From a virus, in the IMG/VR virus record IMGVR_UViG_3300035670_000187, positions 1 to 64,000 of that record: a stretch of DNA of 64,000 nt; one strand, given 5' to 3'. Both the position numbers and the translations under genes were made by a program. Of this stretch, positions 6,415 through 15,089 are shown piece after piece; position 1 is the first letter of the stretch; each line of letters opens with the position of its first letter. The notes under the pieces are model-generated. The model saw only the letters and a program-made list of their open reading frames with translations, was not told the origin of the DNA and ran no database searches.

Positions 6415-7713
6415 ATGAGTATAACAGGCGGATTGGGCATAGAAGCAGCAAACGAAGTTAGAAGACAGCAAGGTCGTAGAGATCTTGGTAAATCTGTAAC
6501 TGTTGCTTCTGTAGCCAAAGAAACTAATTCTAAAGAAGCTAAAGGTCCGCAAAAGAAACTTGAAGAAAATGAATATGCATCTAAGGATCTTCGATATCCC
6601 ATAGATCTTGGAACTAATAGTTTCGAACGACTTCACCATATCACATTTTACATTAATGTTCAAAACAAATCAGGGTATACTGTAACAGAAGAAACAAATG
6701 CAGTAAATATGACTGAAGATGAGCTGCGCCTCTTTTTACAGGGCGGTGGTGGCGAAACAGGTCAAGCCAATGCTAATCGATTTAGCGATAAAGGTGGGCA
6801 AGAGCAACTTTCCAGCGGAACTAGTGTGAATGGCACAACGATAGCAGTTGGTGGCATTTTTGGTGGTTTAGGTGGAGCCAGTATAGGCGCTAGAATTGGT
6901 GCAGCTGCAGGTGGAATTACAGGAGCATTAGCTGGAATCGGTTTGGGTGCAACTGTAGGAGCAGGAGTAGGCACTGCTATAGTTTCTGCCATTAATTTGT
7001 CCAGAAAAACTAAAAGAATAAAATCTTCTATTTCCCTCTATATGCCAGACACTGTTAATCAGCAAATTATTCATGAATTTGGTGAAATTAGTATGACTGA
7101 AGCATTGGGCATGGTAGGTTTGGCTGGTCAAGGTTTAGGCGCAGTTGGTAGTTCCATAGGTGAAGCATTTAACAGAATATCGCAAGGGCAATCATTGAAG
7201 GGAGCAGGCACTCCTGGCGGTGCTGCACTTTCTGAAGCTGCTGGTCTTGCGGCGGAAGCATCAGGTGTTTTTGGCGCAGGGATTAAAGATGCGCTTCTAT
7301 TTTCTGCTGGCGTTGCACTAAATCCACAAATTGAAGTGCTTTATCAAAAAACTGGACATCGAGAATTTCTTTTCGACTTCAAGATGGTTCCTCGTAATGA
7401 AGCTGAAGCAGCAGCTATTCGAGACATTATTAAAGAATTTAAATTTTATTCCGCTCCTGAATTATTATCAAATAGTTCTGGTCGTTACTTTGTGCCCCCT
7501 GCCGAGTTTGATATCAAGTTTTTTTATAATGGTCAAGAAAATAGAAATATCCACAGAATTTCAACTTGCGCGTTAGTGGGTATTGATATAGACTATGCTG
7601 GAGCAGGGCAATGGACTACGTTTATAGATGGTATGCCAGTTGAAATTAAAATGCAATTAAGATTTAAAGAGCTTGAAATTATGCACAAAGGGCGTATTGA
7701 AGAGGGTTACTAA
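6415..7713 (+). CDS. 48: Baseplate tail-tube cap protein gp48
   Basis: 432 aa (T4 gp48 is 364 aa). The C-terminal half (NPQIEVLYQKTGHREFLFDF, VPRNEAEAAAIRDIIKEFKFY, SGRYFVPPAEFDIKF) follows the gp48/gp54 pattern of a tube-like domain at the top of the baseplate, where the tail tube and sheath begin. Residues about 137-195 form a long Gly/Ala zipper-like stretch (repeated GxxxG) that T4 gp48 lacks. The N-terminus is polar. AGGA lies 7 nt before the ATG. Its stop overlaps the gp53 start (TAATG). It opens the plus-strand baseplate operon, divergent from gp4. Confidence 0.78.
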   Translation: MSITGGLGIEAANEVRRQQGRRDLGKSVTVASVAKETNSKEAKGPQKKLEENEYASKDLRYPIDLGTNSFERLHHITFYINVQNKSGYTVTEETNAVNMTEDELRLFLQGGGGETGQANANRFSDKGGQEQLSSGTSVNGTTIAVGGIFGGLGGASIGARIGAAAGGITGALAGIGLGATVGAGVGTAIVSAINLSRKTKRIKSSISLYMPDTVNQQIIHEFGEISMTEALGMVGLAGQGLGAVGSSIGEAFNRISQGQSLKGAGTPGGAALSEAAGLAAEASGVFGAGIKDALLFSAGVALNPQIEVLYQKTGHREFLFDFKMVPRNEAEAAAIRDIIKEFKFYSAPELLSNSSGRYFVPPAEFDIKFFYNGQENRNIHRISTCALVGIDIDYAGAGQWTTFIDGMPVEIKMQLRFKELEIMHKGRIEEGY

Positions 7714-8393
7714 TGGCAGGCTATTTCAAGTTTTTCCCAAAAAGATTATATACATTTGATAAAAACACTGTCAATCAACAACGTGTTACTGATATTCTTG
7801 CGCGCTCAACTTTCTTAAAAGAAGTTTCTGAAAACTCGTCAATATATTTTAAGTACAGCGTAAAAGAAAGCGACACACCAGAAATTATAGCTCATAAAAT
7901 TTACGGAGATCCATTTAGAGCATGGATAGTGTTATTGTTTAATAACATTATTGATCCAAAATACGACTTCCCCATGAAAGAAGAAGTGTTAAATGCATAT
8001 ATTGAAGCCAAGTATTCACAAACTGTAACTCAAGCTAAAAATACGATTCACCATTACGATCTAAATGTAAAGAAACAAGTTATTTCAAATAACACTGTTT
8101 TTTCTGAAGTTGAAGAAAATTATTCTGTTACCGCAAAAGATTATAATTTTGCAACAGGCGTTTTACAAAGTAGAGTCGTTCCAACAACAGCAGATACTTC
8201 AACAACACCGGAAGTTGAAAATGTTGCGCTTACTAATGGAAGAACATTAGTAATTACGAGTAAAGTGACAGCTGTTTCTAACTATACTTATGAATTTGAA
8301 GAAAATGAAAAGAAGAGAGAAATTCGTTTACTTGATCCAAATTATATTCCTAACGTTGAAACTGAATTTAAAAAATTGATGCAAAATGTCTGA
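7713..8393 (+). CDS. 53: Baseplate wedge protein gp53
   Basis: 226 aa (T4 gp53 is 196 aa). The N-terminal half keeps the family core: FFPKRLYTFD, then DTPEIIAHKIYGDP, then AWIVLLFNNIIDPKYDFPM (T4 has YGNPQLYWVLLMCNDNYDP). The last third is more variable and ends in a charged stretch, NEKKREIRLL, which parallels T4 NEKLRQIKII. gp53 bridges neighbouring wedges and joins the hub to the wedge ring in the baseplate. Start overlaps the gp48 stop (TAATG); the 3' end overlaps the next gene by 8 nt, indicating translational coupling. Confidence 0.9.
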   Translation: MAGYFKFFPKRLYTFDKNTVNQQRVTDILARSTFLKEVSENSSIYFKYSVKESDTPEIIAHKIYGDPFRAWIVLLFNNIIDPKYDFPMKEEVLNAYIEAKYSQTVTQAKNTIHHYDLNVKKQVISNNTVFSEVEENYSVTAKDYNFATGVLQSRVVPTTADTSTTPEVENVALTNGRTLVITSKVTAVSNYTYEFEENEKKREIRLLDPNYIPNVETEFKKLMQNV

Positions 8394-9690
8394 TTTAGGT
8401 GTTGTTAATTCCAAAGATTATGATATTAAGGTACTTGACCTAATCAATTCGGGAGGTCAAACTGTAGATTTGCGCAAAATTTTTATAGAAATGCAAGTGT
8501 ATCAAGACATATACGCATCAGTTATGAGTGGGAATATCATGATTAACGATGGTCATGATGTATTCAGCAATTTTTACTTATGCGGTAATGAGTATCTACA
8601 AATTACTATTGATAAACCGACTCTCGATAAACCTTTAGAAAAAATCTTTAGAATTTATAAAACAACTAGTAGAGCTCCTTCCTCCGACAGCGGACAAGTT
8701 TTTATACTTCATTTTTGTTCAGAAGAAATGATTCATTCTGCATCTAAATTAGTCAGCAAAGGATATAAATCTCAAAAAACATCTGATATTATTCAGGATA
8801 TAATTTTTAAAGAATTGAATGTTGATAACAGTAAAATCGGAATAATTGAGCCGACGTCTGGTGTTTATGATTTAATTGTTCCAGGATACCGACCCATAGA
8901 AGCTATTCAATGGATTAGTTCAAGATCTTATGATGCAAGTAACAAATATTGTTACTTTTTCTATGAAAATCGCGATGGATATAACTTTAGATCATATAAC
9001 TCTTTAATCAAACAAGCTCCATATAAAACGTTAAAATATGAGATTAAAACAGTTGATCAAGATCCAGCTGTTAATAAAGATTCAATCGATAAATTTACAA
9101 TTTTAAACGACTTTGATATTATTAATTCGTTAACGAATGGCTCTTTTGCTTCTCGATTACTTACCATCGATTTATTCGATCAATCGTTTGAAACTAGAAA
9201 TTTTTCACTTTTAGAAATAGAAGGAGCTAAAAATCTTTTAAACGATTACAAACCAATAAACGATTTAAAAAACTCAGACAATCGTTCTTTAATTCAGTCA
9301 TATGATTCTTACTTTTTAACATACGTCAAACAAACAGATAATTCATCTAATCGAGAAAACGAATTGACCAAGTGGTTGATGCAAAGAACGCTTCAAATGG
9401 CATTAATGCACAATTTTAAAATTAAAATTACAATCCCAGGAGACATATTTTTAAAAGCTGGAGATGTTGTAGAATACGAATTTCCAAAATTTGAAGCAGG
9501 GTCTAAAGAAGGAAAAACATTAGATGATTACAGAACAGGAAAATATCTAGTGAGTTCTATTAATCATAAATTTACAAACGGCGATCAATCTAACTTTGAA
9601 AGTGTGGTAGAACTTGTATCCGACTCAGTTTCTAAACAAATCCCTGGTGCAAAACAGGGATTGAATAAAGTTGTGAAGAAGGTGCAATAA
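8386..9690 (+). CDS. Baseplate hub protein, gp27-like
   Basis: 434 aa (T4 gp27 is 391 aa). It lies between gp53 and the gp5 spike, the hub position in marine T4-like phages. The sequence has an N-terminal beta-rich domain (KDYDIKVLDLINSGGQTVDLRKIFIE), a SASKLVSKGYKSQKTSDIIQDI segment with IEAIQWI-like helix pairing (about 155-190), and a C-terminal domain with GDVVEYEFPKF and TGKYLVSSINHKF, as in gp27/gpD-type hub proteins, which form a trimeric ring holding the spike. Assigned from position and overall pattern more than from detailed identity. Start overlaps gp53; stop overlaps gp5 (TAATG). Confidence 0.7.
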   Translation: MSDLGVVNSKDYDIKVLDLINSGGQTVDLRKIFIEMQVYQDIYASVMSGNIMINDGHDVFSNFYLCGNEYLQITIDKPTLDKPLEKIFRIYKTTSRAPSSDSGQVFILHFCSEEMIHSASKLVSKGYKSQKTSDIIQDIIFKELNVDNSKIGIIEPTSGVYDLIVPGYRPIEAIQWISSRSYDASNKYCYFFYENRDGYNFRSYNSLIKQAPYKTLKYEIKTVDQDPAVNKDSIDKFTILNDFDIINSLTNGSFASRLLTIDLFDQSFETRNFSLLEIEGAKNLLNDYKPINDLKNSDNRSLIQSYDSYFLTYVKQTDNSSNRENELTKWLMQRTLQMALMHNFKIKITIPGDIFLKAGDVVEYEFPKFEAGSKEGKTLDDYRTGKYLVSSINHKFTNGDQSNFESVVELVSDSVSKQIPGAKQGLNKVVKKVQ

Positions 9691-11414
9691 TGCCAGGTGC
9701 ACAAAAGAATTTTATTGGCAGAGAAGGTTTTGTTTGGTGGATTGGCGTTGTTGAAGATCGCCAAGATCCAGAACAGCTTGGTCGTGTTCGAGTTCGTTGT
9801 TTTGGTTGGCACACAGAAAATAAAGAATTGATTCCTACTAATTTATTGCCTTGGGCGCACACAGTGCTTCCTGTAAATCATCCTGGCGCCTATACACCAA
9901 AAGAAGGTGATATGGTGATGGGATTTTTTATGGACGGTATGTCTGGGCAAAATCCTGTGGTGATGGGCGTTATTCCTGGAAAACCTAGCAAGAAACCAAA
10001 ATATGATCAAGGTTTTTCTGACCCTAGAACCTCTTTTGATAACGCGCCGAAAAAACCTAGTGACTCTGCTGAAGCCTATCCTAAATCAAAATATGTCAAA
10101 GAATCTACACTTAATAGACTAGCAAGAGGAAAATCTCAGTCTACAGTTATAGAAACAAGAAAGAAAAATAGAAAATCTTCTATAAAATCAGCAGGTGGTG
10201 TTACTTGGGCAGAACCAAATTCTTCATTCGCTCCAATATATCCCTATAATAATGCAATTGAAACGGAGTCAGGGCATGCGTTTGAACTTGACGATACACC
10301 CAACAATGAACGCATTCAATTAGCTCATAGAAATGGTTCATACATCGAAATTGACAAAGATGGTAATCGTTTAGAAAGAATTCAGAAAGACCATTACTCT
10401 GTCACGATGGGTTCTGATCATGTTTATATTAGCGGAAAATGTTCAGTAACTATTGATGGCGATTACAATATTCGCGTTGGCGGAAATATGAATGTTGAAG
10501 TAGCAGGGCAAATTAACATGTCCGCTGCTAAAGATATTCGTATCAAAGGTAAAGACAATTACGTTGAATCAACAGGCAAAACAAATATTAAATCCACTGG
10601 AGAAGCTAATTTTGCCTCTGGTGGGAAACTTAGTTTACGCGGTGCTACTGCTGCACTCCAAGGTTCAACAGTAGACATTCCTGCCGCTCAAATTAACATG
10701 CAATCAGGTTCAGCTACAATGGCTGCTGGAACAGGATTAACGGGTGGAAGTAGTGCTACAGTCGCAAGTGAAGCTGCAGCTGCTGCTAATGCTGCTGCCA
10801 ACACAGCTTCCACTGGCGGAACAGGTGTTGCAGGTGCAATAGATGGCGTTCTCTCGGGAGTTACTTCTGCAGTCACCGCTGTCACTGGAGCAGTCACTGG
10901 AGCAGTCAGTGCAGTAACTGGTGCTGTAGCAGGTGCTGTTGGTGCAGTTACAGATGCCGTCGGTAAGACTATTGATGGTATAACTGCAAGCGTGTCGGGT
11001 GCTACACAACAATTAAAGGGTGAACTAGATGGAGCTATTAAATCACTAGATTCTAATTCTCCATTAGGTCAAATACAAGCTAAAGTTACTGAACTTGAAA
11101 CATCTATCAATAACAAGCGTGGCGACATTTTAGGTTTGGCTGGAACAGAAAAACAAAATGTCCTTGGTAAGATTGATCAAGTTATTGAAAAATCTGCAGC
11201 TAAGAATATTACCTTTGACATTGATCAAGACATCAAAACTGAAATTGACAAATCTAAAAACAAACTACAAGAAGTGACAGTAACAGGTAAGAGAGTTTAT
11301 CCTAAGACCGAAACTGTCACCAAAACTACCACTAGTGAATTGATTACTGCTGATCAAACCAATGCACTGTTAGCGATCGCTGCAGCAAATCGACGATCAT
11401 CTAATACTGGTTAA
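9690..11414 (+). CDS. 5: Baseplate central spike protein gp5 (no lysozyme domain)
   Basis: 574 aa (T4 gp5 is 575 aa). Residues 12-98 are the OB-fold: FVWWIGVVEDRQDPEQLGRVRVRCFGWH and VVMGVIPG, nearly as in T4 gp5. Residues about 205-340 form a beta-helix of short V/I/G repeats (HVYISGKCSVTIDGDYNIRV and following), the membrane-piercing needle. Unlike T4, no lysozyme domain lies between them; the linker is only about 100 basic or polar residues. After the needle comes an Ala/Val/Gly repeat (376-425, for example TAVTGAVTGAVSAVTGAV) and a helical, charged tail (435-530). The gene lies directly after the hub gene and 2 nt before the next. Confidence 0.9.
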   Translation: MPGAQKNFIGREGFVWWIGVVEDRQDPEQLGRVRVRCFGWHTENKELIPTNLLPWAHTVLPVNHPGAYTPKEGDMVMGFFMDGMSGQNPVVMGVIPGKPSKKPKYDQGFSDPRTSFDNAPKKPSDSAEAYPKSKYVKESTLNRLARGKSQSTVIETRKKNRKSSIKSAGGVTWAEPNSSFAPIYPYNNAIETESGHAFELDDTPNNERIQLAHRNGSYIEIDKDGNRLERIQKDHYSVTMGSDHVYISGKCSVTIDGDYNIRVGGNMNVEVAGQINMSAAKDIRIKGKDNYVESTGKTNIKSTGEANFASGGKLSLRGATAALQGSTVDIPAAQINMQSGSATMAAGTGLTGGSSATVASEAAAAANAAANTASTGGTGVAGAIDGVLSGVTSAVTAVTGAVTGAVSAVTGAVAGAVGAVTDAVGKTIDGITASVSGATQQLKGELDGAIKSLDSNSPLGQIQAKVTELETSINNKRGDILGLAGTEKQNVLGKIDQVIEKSAAKNITFDIDQDIKTEIDKSKNKLQEVTVTGKRVYPKTETVTKTTTSELITADQTNALLAIAAANRRSSNTG

Positions 11415-11416
11415 AA

Positions 11417-12577
11417 ATGACTGCTATTTCTATTCCATGTCCAGCAACGTTGTTGCCCACAAAAGCAGACTTGGTGAATATCTTCACCGAACTTGCTTCT
11501 GTACCTTCAAAAATAGAAGCTGAACTGGCAGCTGCTGAGGAAAGATTAGCATTTGATCCTAACATTTCAGATAGCGTAAGAGCTGAATTAGAGCAGCAAA
11601 TACTTAATTTTCGTCAAACTGCTGATGATATTCGCAAACGTATAGATCAGATTAAAGATGCATTGGGTAATTTCCCAATATCGGTAACTGACCCAGTCTA
11701 TGTTGGAGTTAGCATTCCAGATTTAGAATGGGAGCGTAGAATGACAGCTCTAACACAAGAGTACCATTTATATCTTCAATCTAAAATGATGGAGATTATT
11801 AATGCAGTTTTACCCATTAGTTTTAGTATTCCTGTGCTTGGATTGAGCATCGATGTCGTTAAAATATTTTCTGATGCAGGATATCGCGCGGGACTGAAAG
11901 CGCAAATTCAACAAAACGTCGATTCATTTCATAACCTTATACCTGAGCCTTATAAAAGTTATGCAGGAGAAAATGGAATCGACTCCGATGCTATAAAGGC
12001 TGAGATTACATGGTCATATATCATGGGTCAACTCAAAAAAGGCGGTTTAAAGATTCTTTTTGATGCGTTTGGAGGATTGATTAGTAAATTTAAAACCATT
12101 TGGGACGCATTAGGTTTGCCAGCTCTACCCGCGTTGACAGATTTAAATGTGAAGGGTTTGATTGAAGCTAAAATTGCCTCGTTAAGAGCACAATTGAAGA
12201 CCGCGCCCGATGATATTAAAAATGAGATTCGCCAAGCCATATTAGACGCAATCGATTCAATTTCAGTAGCAGGATTCGGTATCGATCAAATTACAGGTGG
12301 CGATATAGAAACCTATGTCACAAGTTTGGAGCAGAAGATAGAGCGTAAATTGGAAGCATTGCGAGATTTCGGCGAAGATTGGCCAGAGTATCTTATTAGA
12401 CAATGGATGCAAAAGGTCACCGCATTCTTTAATGCCATCGGATTAAGTGCTTTGACACAATGGATCACGTTTAACTTTTGTCAATTTTTAAAATTAATCG
12501 GTGTTCCAACTTCTATAGACATAGGATATGGTGTTTCTGTAGGATTGAATGAAAGTGCTGCTCTTGACGCAGCTTAA
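11417..12577 (+). CDS. Virion structural protein of unknown function between gp5 and gp25
   Basis: 386 aa. The protein is mainly alpha-helical. Residues 20-90 are a predicted coiled coil with many Glu/Ala/Arg. A hydrophobic stretch (VLPISFSIPVLGLSIDVVKIF, about 135-155) and a second, Ala/Leu-rich segment (about 215-240) follow. The C-terminal third has an amphipathic helix (KIERKLEALRDFGEDWPEYL). A protein in this place is usual in marine T4-like phages and is annotated only as structural. No T4 homologue is recognised, and I do not assign a function. The start codon follows gp5 by 2 nt; a late-promoter octamer begins right after its stop. Confidence 0.75.
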   Translation: MTAISIPCPATLLPTKADLVNIFTELASVPSKIEAELAAAEERLAFDPNISDSVRAELEQQILNFRQTADDIRKRIDQIKDALGNFPISVTDPVYVGVSIPDLEWERRMTALTQEYHLYLQSKMMEIINAVLPISFSIPVLGLSIDVVKIFSDAGYRAGLKAQIQQNVDSFHNLIPEPYKSYAGENGIDSDAIKAEITWSYIMGQLKKGGLKILFDAFGGLISKFKTIWDALGLPALPALTDLNVKGLIEAKIASLRAQLKTAPDDIKNEIRQAILDAIDSISVAGFGIDQITGGDIETYVTSLEQKIERKLEALRDFGEDWPEYLIRQWMQKVTAFFNAIGLSALTQWITFNFCQFLKLIGVPTSIDIGYGVSVGLNESAALDAA

Positions 12578-12585
12578 TATAAATA
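12578..12585 (+). promoter_or_regulatory. T4-type late promoter TATAAATA before gp25
   Basis: A perfect TATAAATA octamer begins one base after the upstream stop codon and ends 27 nt before the gp25 start. T4 late promoters consist of just this -10 element recognised by gp55-RNA polymerase with gp33 and the sliding clamp. It should start a transcript for gp25-gp6-gp7-gp8. Confidence 0.75.
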
Positions 12586-12612
12586 AATTGCAAACATTTT
12601 AAGAGATTTTAA

Positions 12613-13011
12613 ATGGCTATAGCTCTAAATACCAGAACATATAAAGACATCGATTTGGATTTTTTAGCCAATCCAATCACAAAAGATGTTTTGAAAAAAA
12701 CAAACGAAGAAGCTATAGCAGCCTCTATTTCTAACTTGTTGCAAACTTCAAATTATGAGAGACTTTTTAACCCAGATCTGGGATGTAATTTAAAAAGATA
12801 TTTGTTTGAGCCTGTAGACGACATTACAACGAATAACATTCGGGAAGAAATAGTCAGAACAATAGTTAATTTTGAACCTCGAGTAGATCTATTAGATGTA
12901 CAGGTAGAACCATTCCCCGATGAAAATTTATACAACGTTGCGATCAAATTTTTCATAAAGAATGACCCAGACCCAATCACCATTACCCTATTCCTAGAAC
13001 GAGTAAGATAA
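12613..13011 (+). CDS. 25: Baseplate wedge protein gp25
   Basis: 132 aa, the same length as T4 gp25. It contains the EPR motif (residues 88-90, in NFEPRVDLLDVQVEP) that defines the gp25/GpW family, with the preceding helices (LLQTSNYERLFNPDLGC, then NNIREEIVRTI). gp25 starts sheath assembly on the baseplate and is conserved in contractile injection systems. It is preceded by a late promoter and followed after 1 nt by gp6, its partner in the wedge core. Confidence 0.95.
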   Translation: MAIALNTRTYKDIDLDFLANPITKDVLKKTNEEAIAASISNLLQTSNYERLFNPDLGCNLKRYLFEPVDDITTNNIREEIVRTIVNFEPRVDLLDVQVEPFPDENLYNVAIKFFIKNDPDPITITLFLERVR

Positions 13012-13012
13012 C

Positions 13013-15079
13013 ATGGCAAATATTGATGCAAAACTTAAAGTTGCCGAGTTGGATTTTGATACTATCAAAACCAATCTGAAGAACTACCTCAAGTCTCAGT
13101 CGGAGTTTAGCGACTACAACTTTGAGGGTTCAGGCATGTCTGTTTTGTTAGACGTTCTAGCTTATAACACACACTACATGGGATACTATTTGAATATGGT
13201 GTCCAACGAAATGTTCATTGATACTGCTCTAACTCGTGGTTCAGTTGTTTCTCATGCCAAACTGCTAGGTTATACACCAAGATCTCGTGTGGCTTCTCGC
13301 GCAGCATTGAATTTAACTATTACGCCTGTCGCAGGTGATGCTAATTCTTCTATTGTTATTCCAAGATTTACTCGATTCGTATCAGAAACTAAAGAAGGCG
13401 TAAACTACATCTTCACCAATCCTAGCTCTAGAATAGTCACTAAAAATGTGACCACTGGGTTGTTTGTCGCTGAAAATTTAGAAATTAAAGAAGGTCAGCC
13501 TGTTACTTTCACTTTTACCTACAATTCTCAAACTAATCCACGCCAAGTTTTTGAACTTCCAGATGTCGGGATTGATACTTCTACGCTTGAAGTGGTAGTG
13601 CAAAATTCAGAACAAAATGCCAATCAGGAAACACATATTTTAGCTCAAGATGCTACTGATGTTGATCCAAATGCTTTAGTTTATTATCTTGAAGAAAATA
13701 AAAATGGTCGGTATCAAATTTATTTTGGTGACGATGTAATAGGTAAAAAAATTGCAGAAGGAAATATTGTTATCGTTTCTTACTTAATTACAACAGGTGA
13801 AAATGCTAATAATCTTAAAGACTTTAAGTTACTTGACAATATTTTAACAGGTTCTACAACTACCATTACTTTAGCTTCTGAGTCTTCATCAGGTGCACCA
13901 GAAGAAACTATAGATCAAATTAGATTTACAGCACCGAAAGCATTTATTGCTCAAAATCGCGCAGTTACTAAGAATGATTATATTGCATTGATTAATCGCG
14001 ACTATCCATACTTCGAAGCTGTAAATGTTTGGGGCGGTGAAGAAAACGATCCGCCTGTTTATGGTAAAATATTTTTTACAGCAAAACCGTTAGGTGGATA
14101 TGAAATTACTGCAACAGAAATAGAATTTGTTAAAAATACTGTTCTTAAACCATTTAGCGTATTGACAGTAACACCTGAATATGTTGCAGCAGACTATAAC
14201 TATTTAAATTTAGCAGTAGAAGTAAACTATAATCCAACAAGAACTAATAAAACAGGCGACGAGATTCGTGCTAGTGTGCTATCAGCAATTAGAAACTTTG
14301 CTGACATCAATTTAGACACCTTCAATAATAGCTTTAGAATTTCTAAATTGTCCAGAGCCATAGATGATGCTGATAATTCAATCACAAATAATGATGTTAA
14401 AGTTGTGTTGGAGAAGCGTTTCTCAGTAGATATTACTCGGTCATCAGATTACATACTTAACTTCGATACACCATTAAAACAAGGAACAACTACAGAAAGA
14501 ATTATTTCAACACCATCATTCGGTTATGTTGATAACAATGGAGTGGTGCGCGATTGTTTCATTGAAGAAGTTCTTCAATCATTTACAGGCGTTGAAGAAA
14601 TTGAGGTGTTAGCTGGAGGTTCGGGTTATGTGTCAACTCCAACTGTGATAATTGAAGGTGATGGTCAAGGCGCACTAGCAACAGCAACTATTGTAAATGG
14701 TTCTATTAGAAATATAAATGTAGCTCAAACAGGTTCAGGTTATACGTCAGCAACTGCTAGAATTTCGGGTGGTGGTGGATCAGGAACTTCGCTGCGAGTA
14801 AATTTGCAAGGCAGAACTGGTAAATTACGTATCTATTATTTTGATACTAACAACATTAAAAAGACTATTACTAATGATGCTGGATCTGTTGATTATGCTA
14901 CAGGTAAAATAGTTTTAGAAAACTTTACGCCTGTTTCAGTTTCTGATCCTTTCGAAACACTTGTTGTTAAAGCTGTACCTGTTTCTAAAGTGTTTAGCTC
15001 TGAAAAAAATAGAATTTTGACTTTAGACCAATCTGATCCAACTTCCATTTCTCTAACAGTTAATGCTGTTCTTGAATAG
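13013..15079 (+). CDS. 6: Baseplate wedge protein gp6
   Basis: 688 aa (T4 gp6 is 660 aa). The N-terminal half is typical of the gp6/J-type wedge family: KNYLKSQSEFSDYNFEGSGMS, then VLLDVLAYNTHYMGYYLNM, then GYTPRSRVASRAALN, then a central AVTKNDYIALINRDYP and FDTPLKQGT region. gp6 forms the ring that links wedges and transmits the signal for sheath contraction. Residues about 531-600 carry two GSGY modules (beta repeats also seen in gp7, gp8 and the 1070-aa protein) that look inserted near the C-terminal domain. The start is 1 nt after gp25. Confidence 0.92.
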   Translation: MANIDAKLKVAELDFDTIKTNLKNYLKSQSEFSDYNFEGSGMSVLLDVLAYNTHYMGYYLNMVSNEMFIDTALTRGSVVSHAKLLGYTPRSRVASRAALNLTITPVAGDANSSIVIPRFTRFVSETKEGVNYIFTNPSSRIVTKNVTTGLFVAENLEIKEGQPVTFTFTYNSQTNPRQVFELPDVGIDTSTLEVVVQNSEQNANQETHILAQDATDVDPNALVYYLEENKNGRYQIYFGDDVIGKKIAEGNIVIVSYLITTGENANNLKDFKLLDNILTGSTTTITLASESSSGAPEETIDQIRFTAPKAFIAQNRAVTKNDYIALINRDYPYFEAVNVWGGEENDPPVYGKIFFTAKPLGGYEITATEIEFVKNTVLKPFSVLTVTPEYVAADYNYLNLAVEVNYNPTRTNKTGDEIRASVLSAIRNFADINLDTFNNSFRISKLSRAIDDADNSITNNDVKVVLEKRFSVDITRSSDYILNFDTPLKQGTTTERIISTPSFGYVDNNGVVRDCFIEEVLQSFTGVEEIEVLAGGSGYVSTPTVIIEGDGQGALATATIVNGSIRNINVAQTGSGYTSATARISGGGGSGTSLRVNLQGRTGKLRIYYFDTNNIKKTITNDAGSVDYATGKIVLENFTPVSVSDPFETLVVKAVPVSKVFSSEKNRILTLDQSDPTSISLTVNAVLE

Positions 15080-15089
15080 ATAACCTGAT

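Noticed and set aside
5958-6602. Long version of gp4 (214 aa)
   Set aside because: The first 70 residues are not gp4-like and overlap the gp48 coding region; the T4-like N-terminus begins at 6392.
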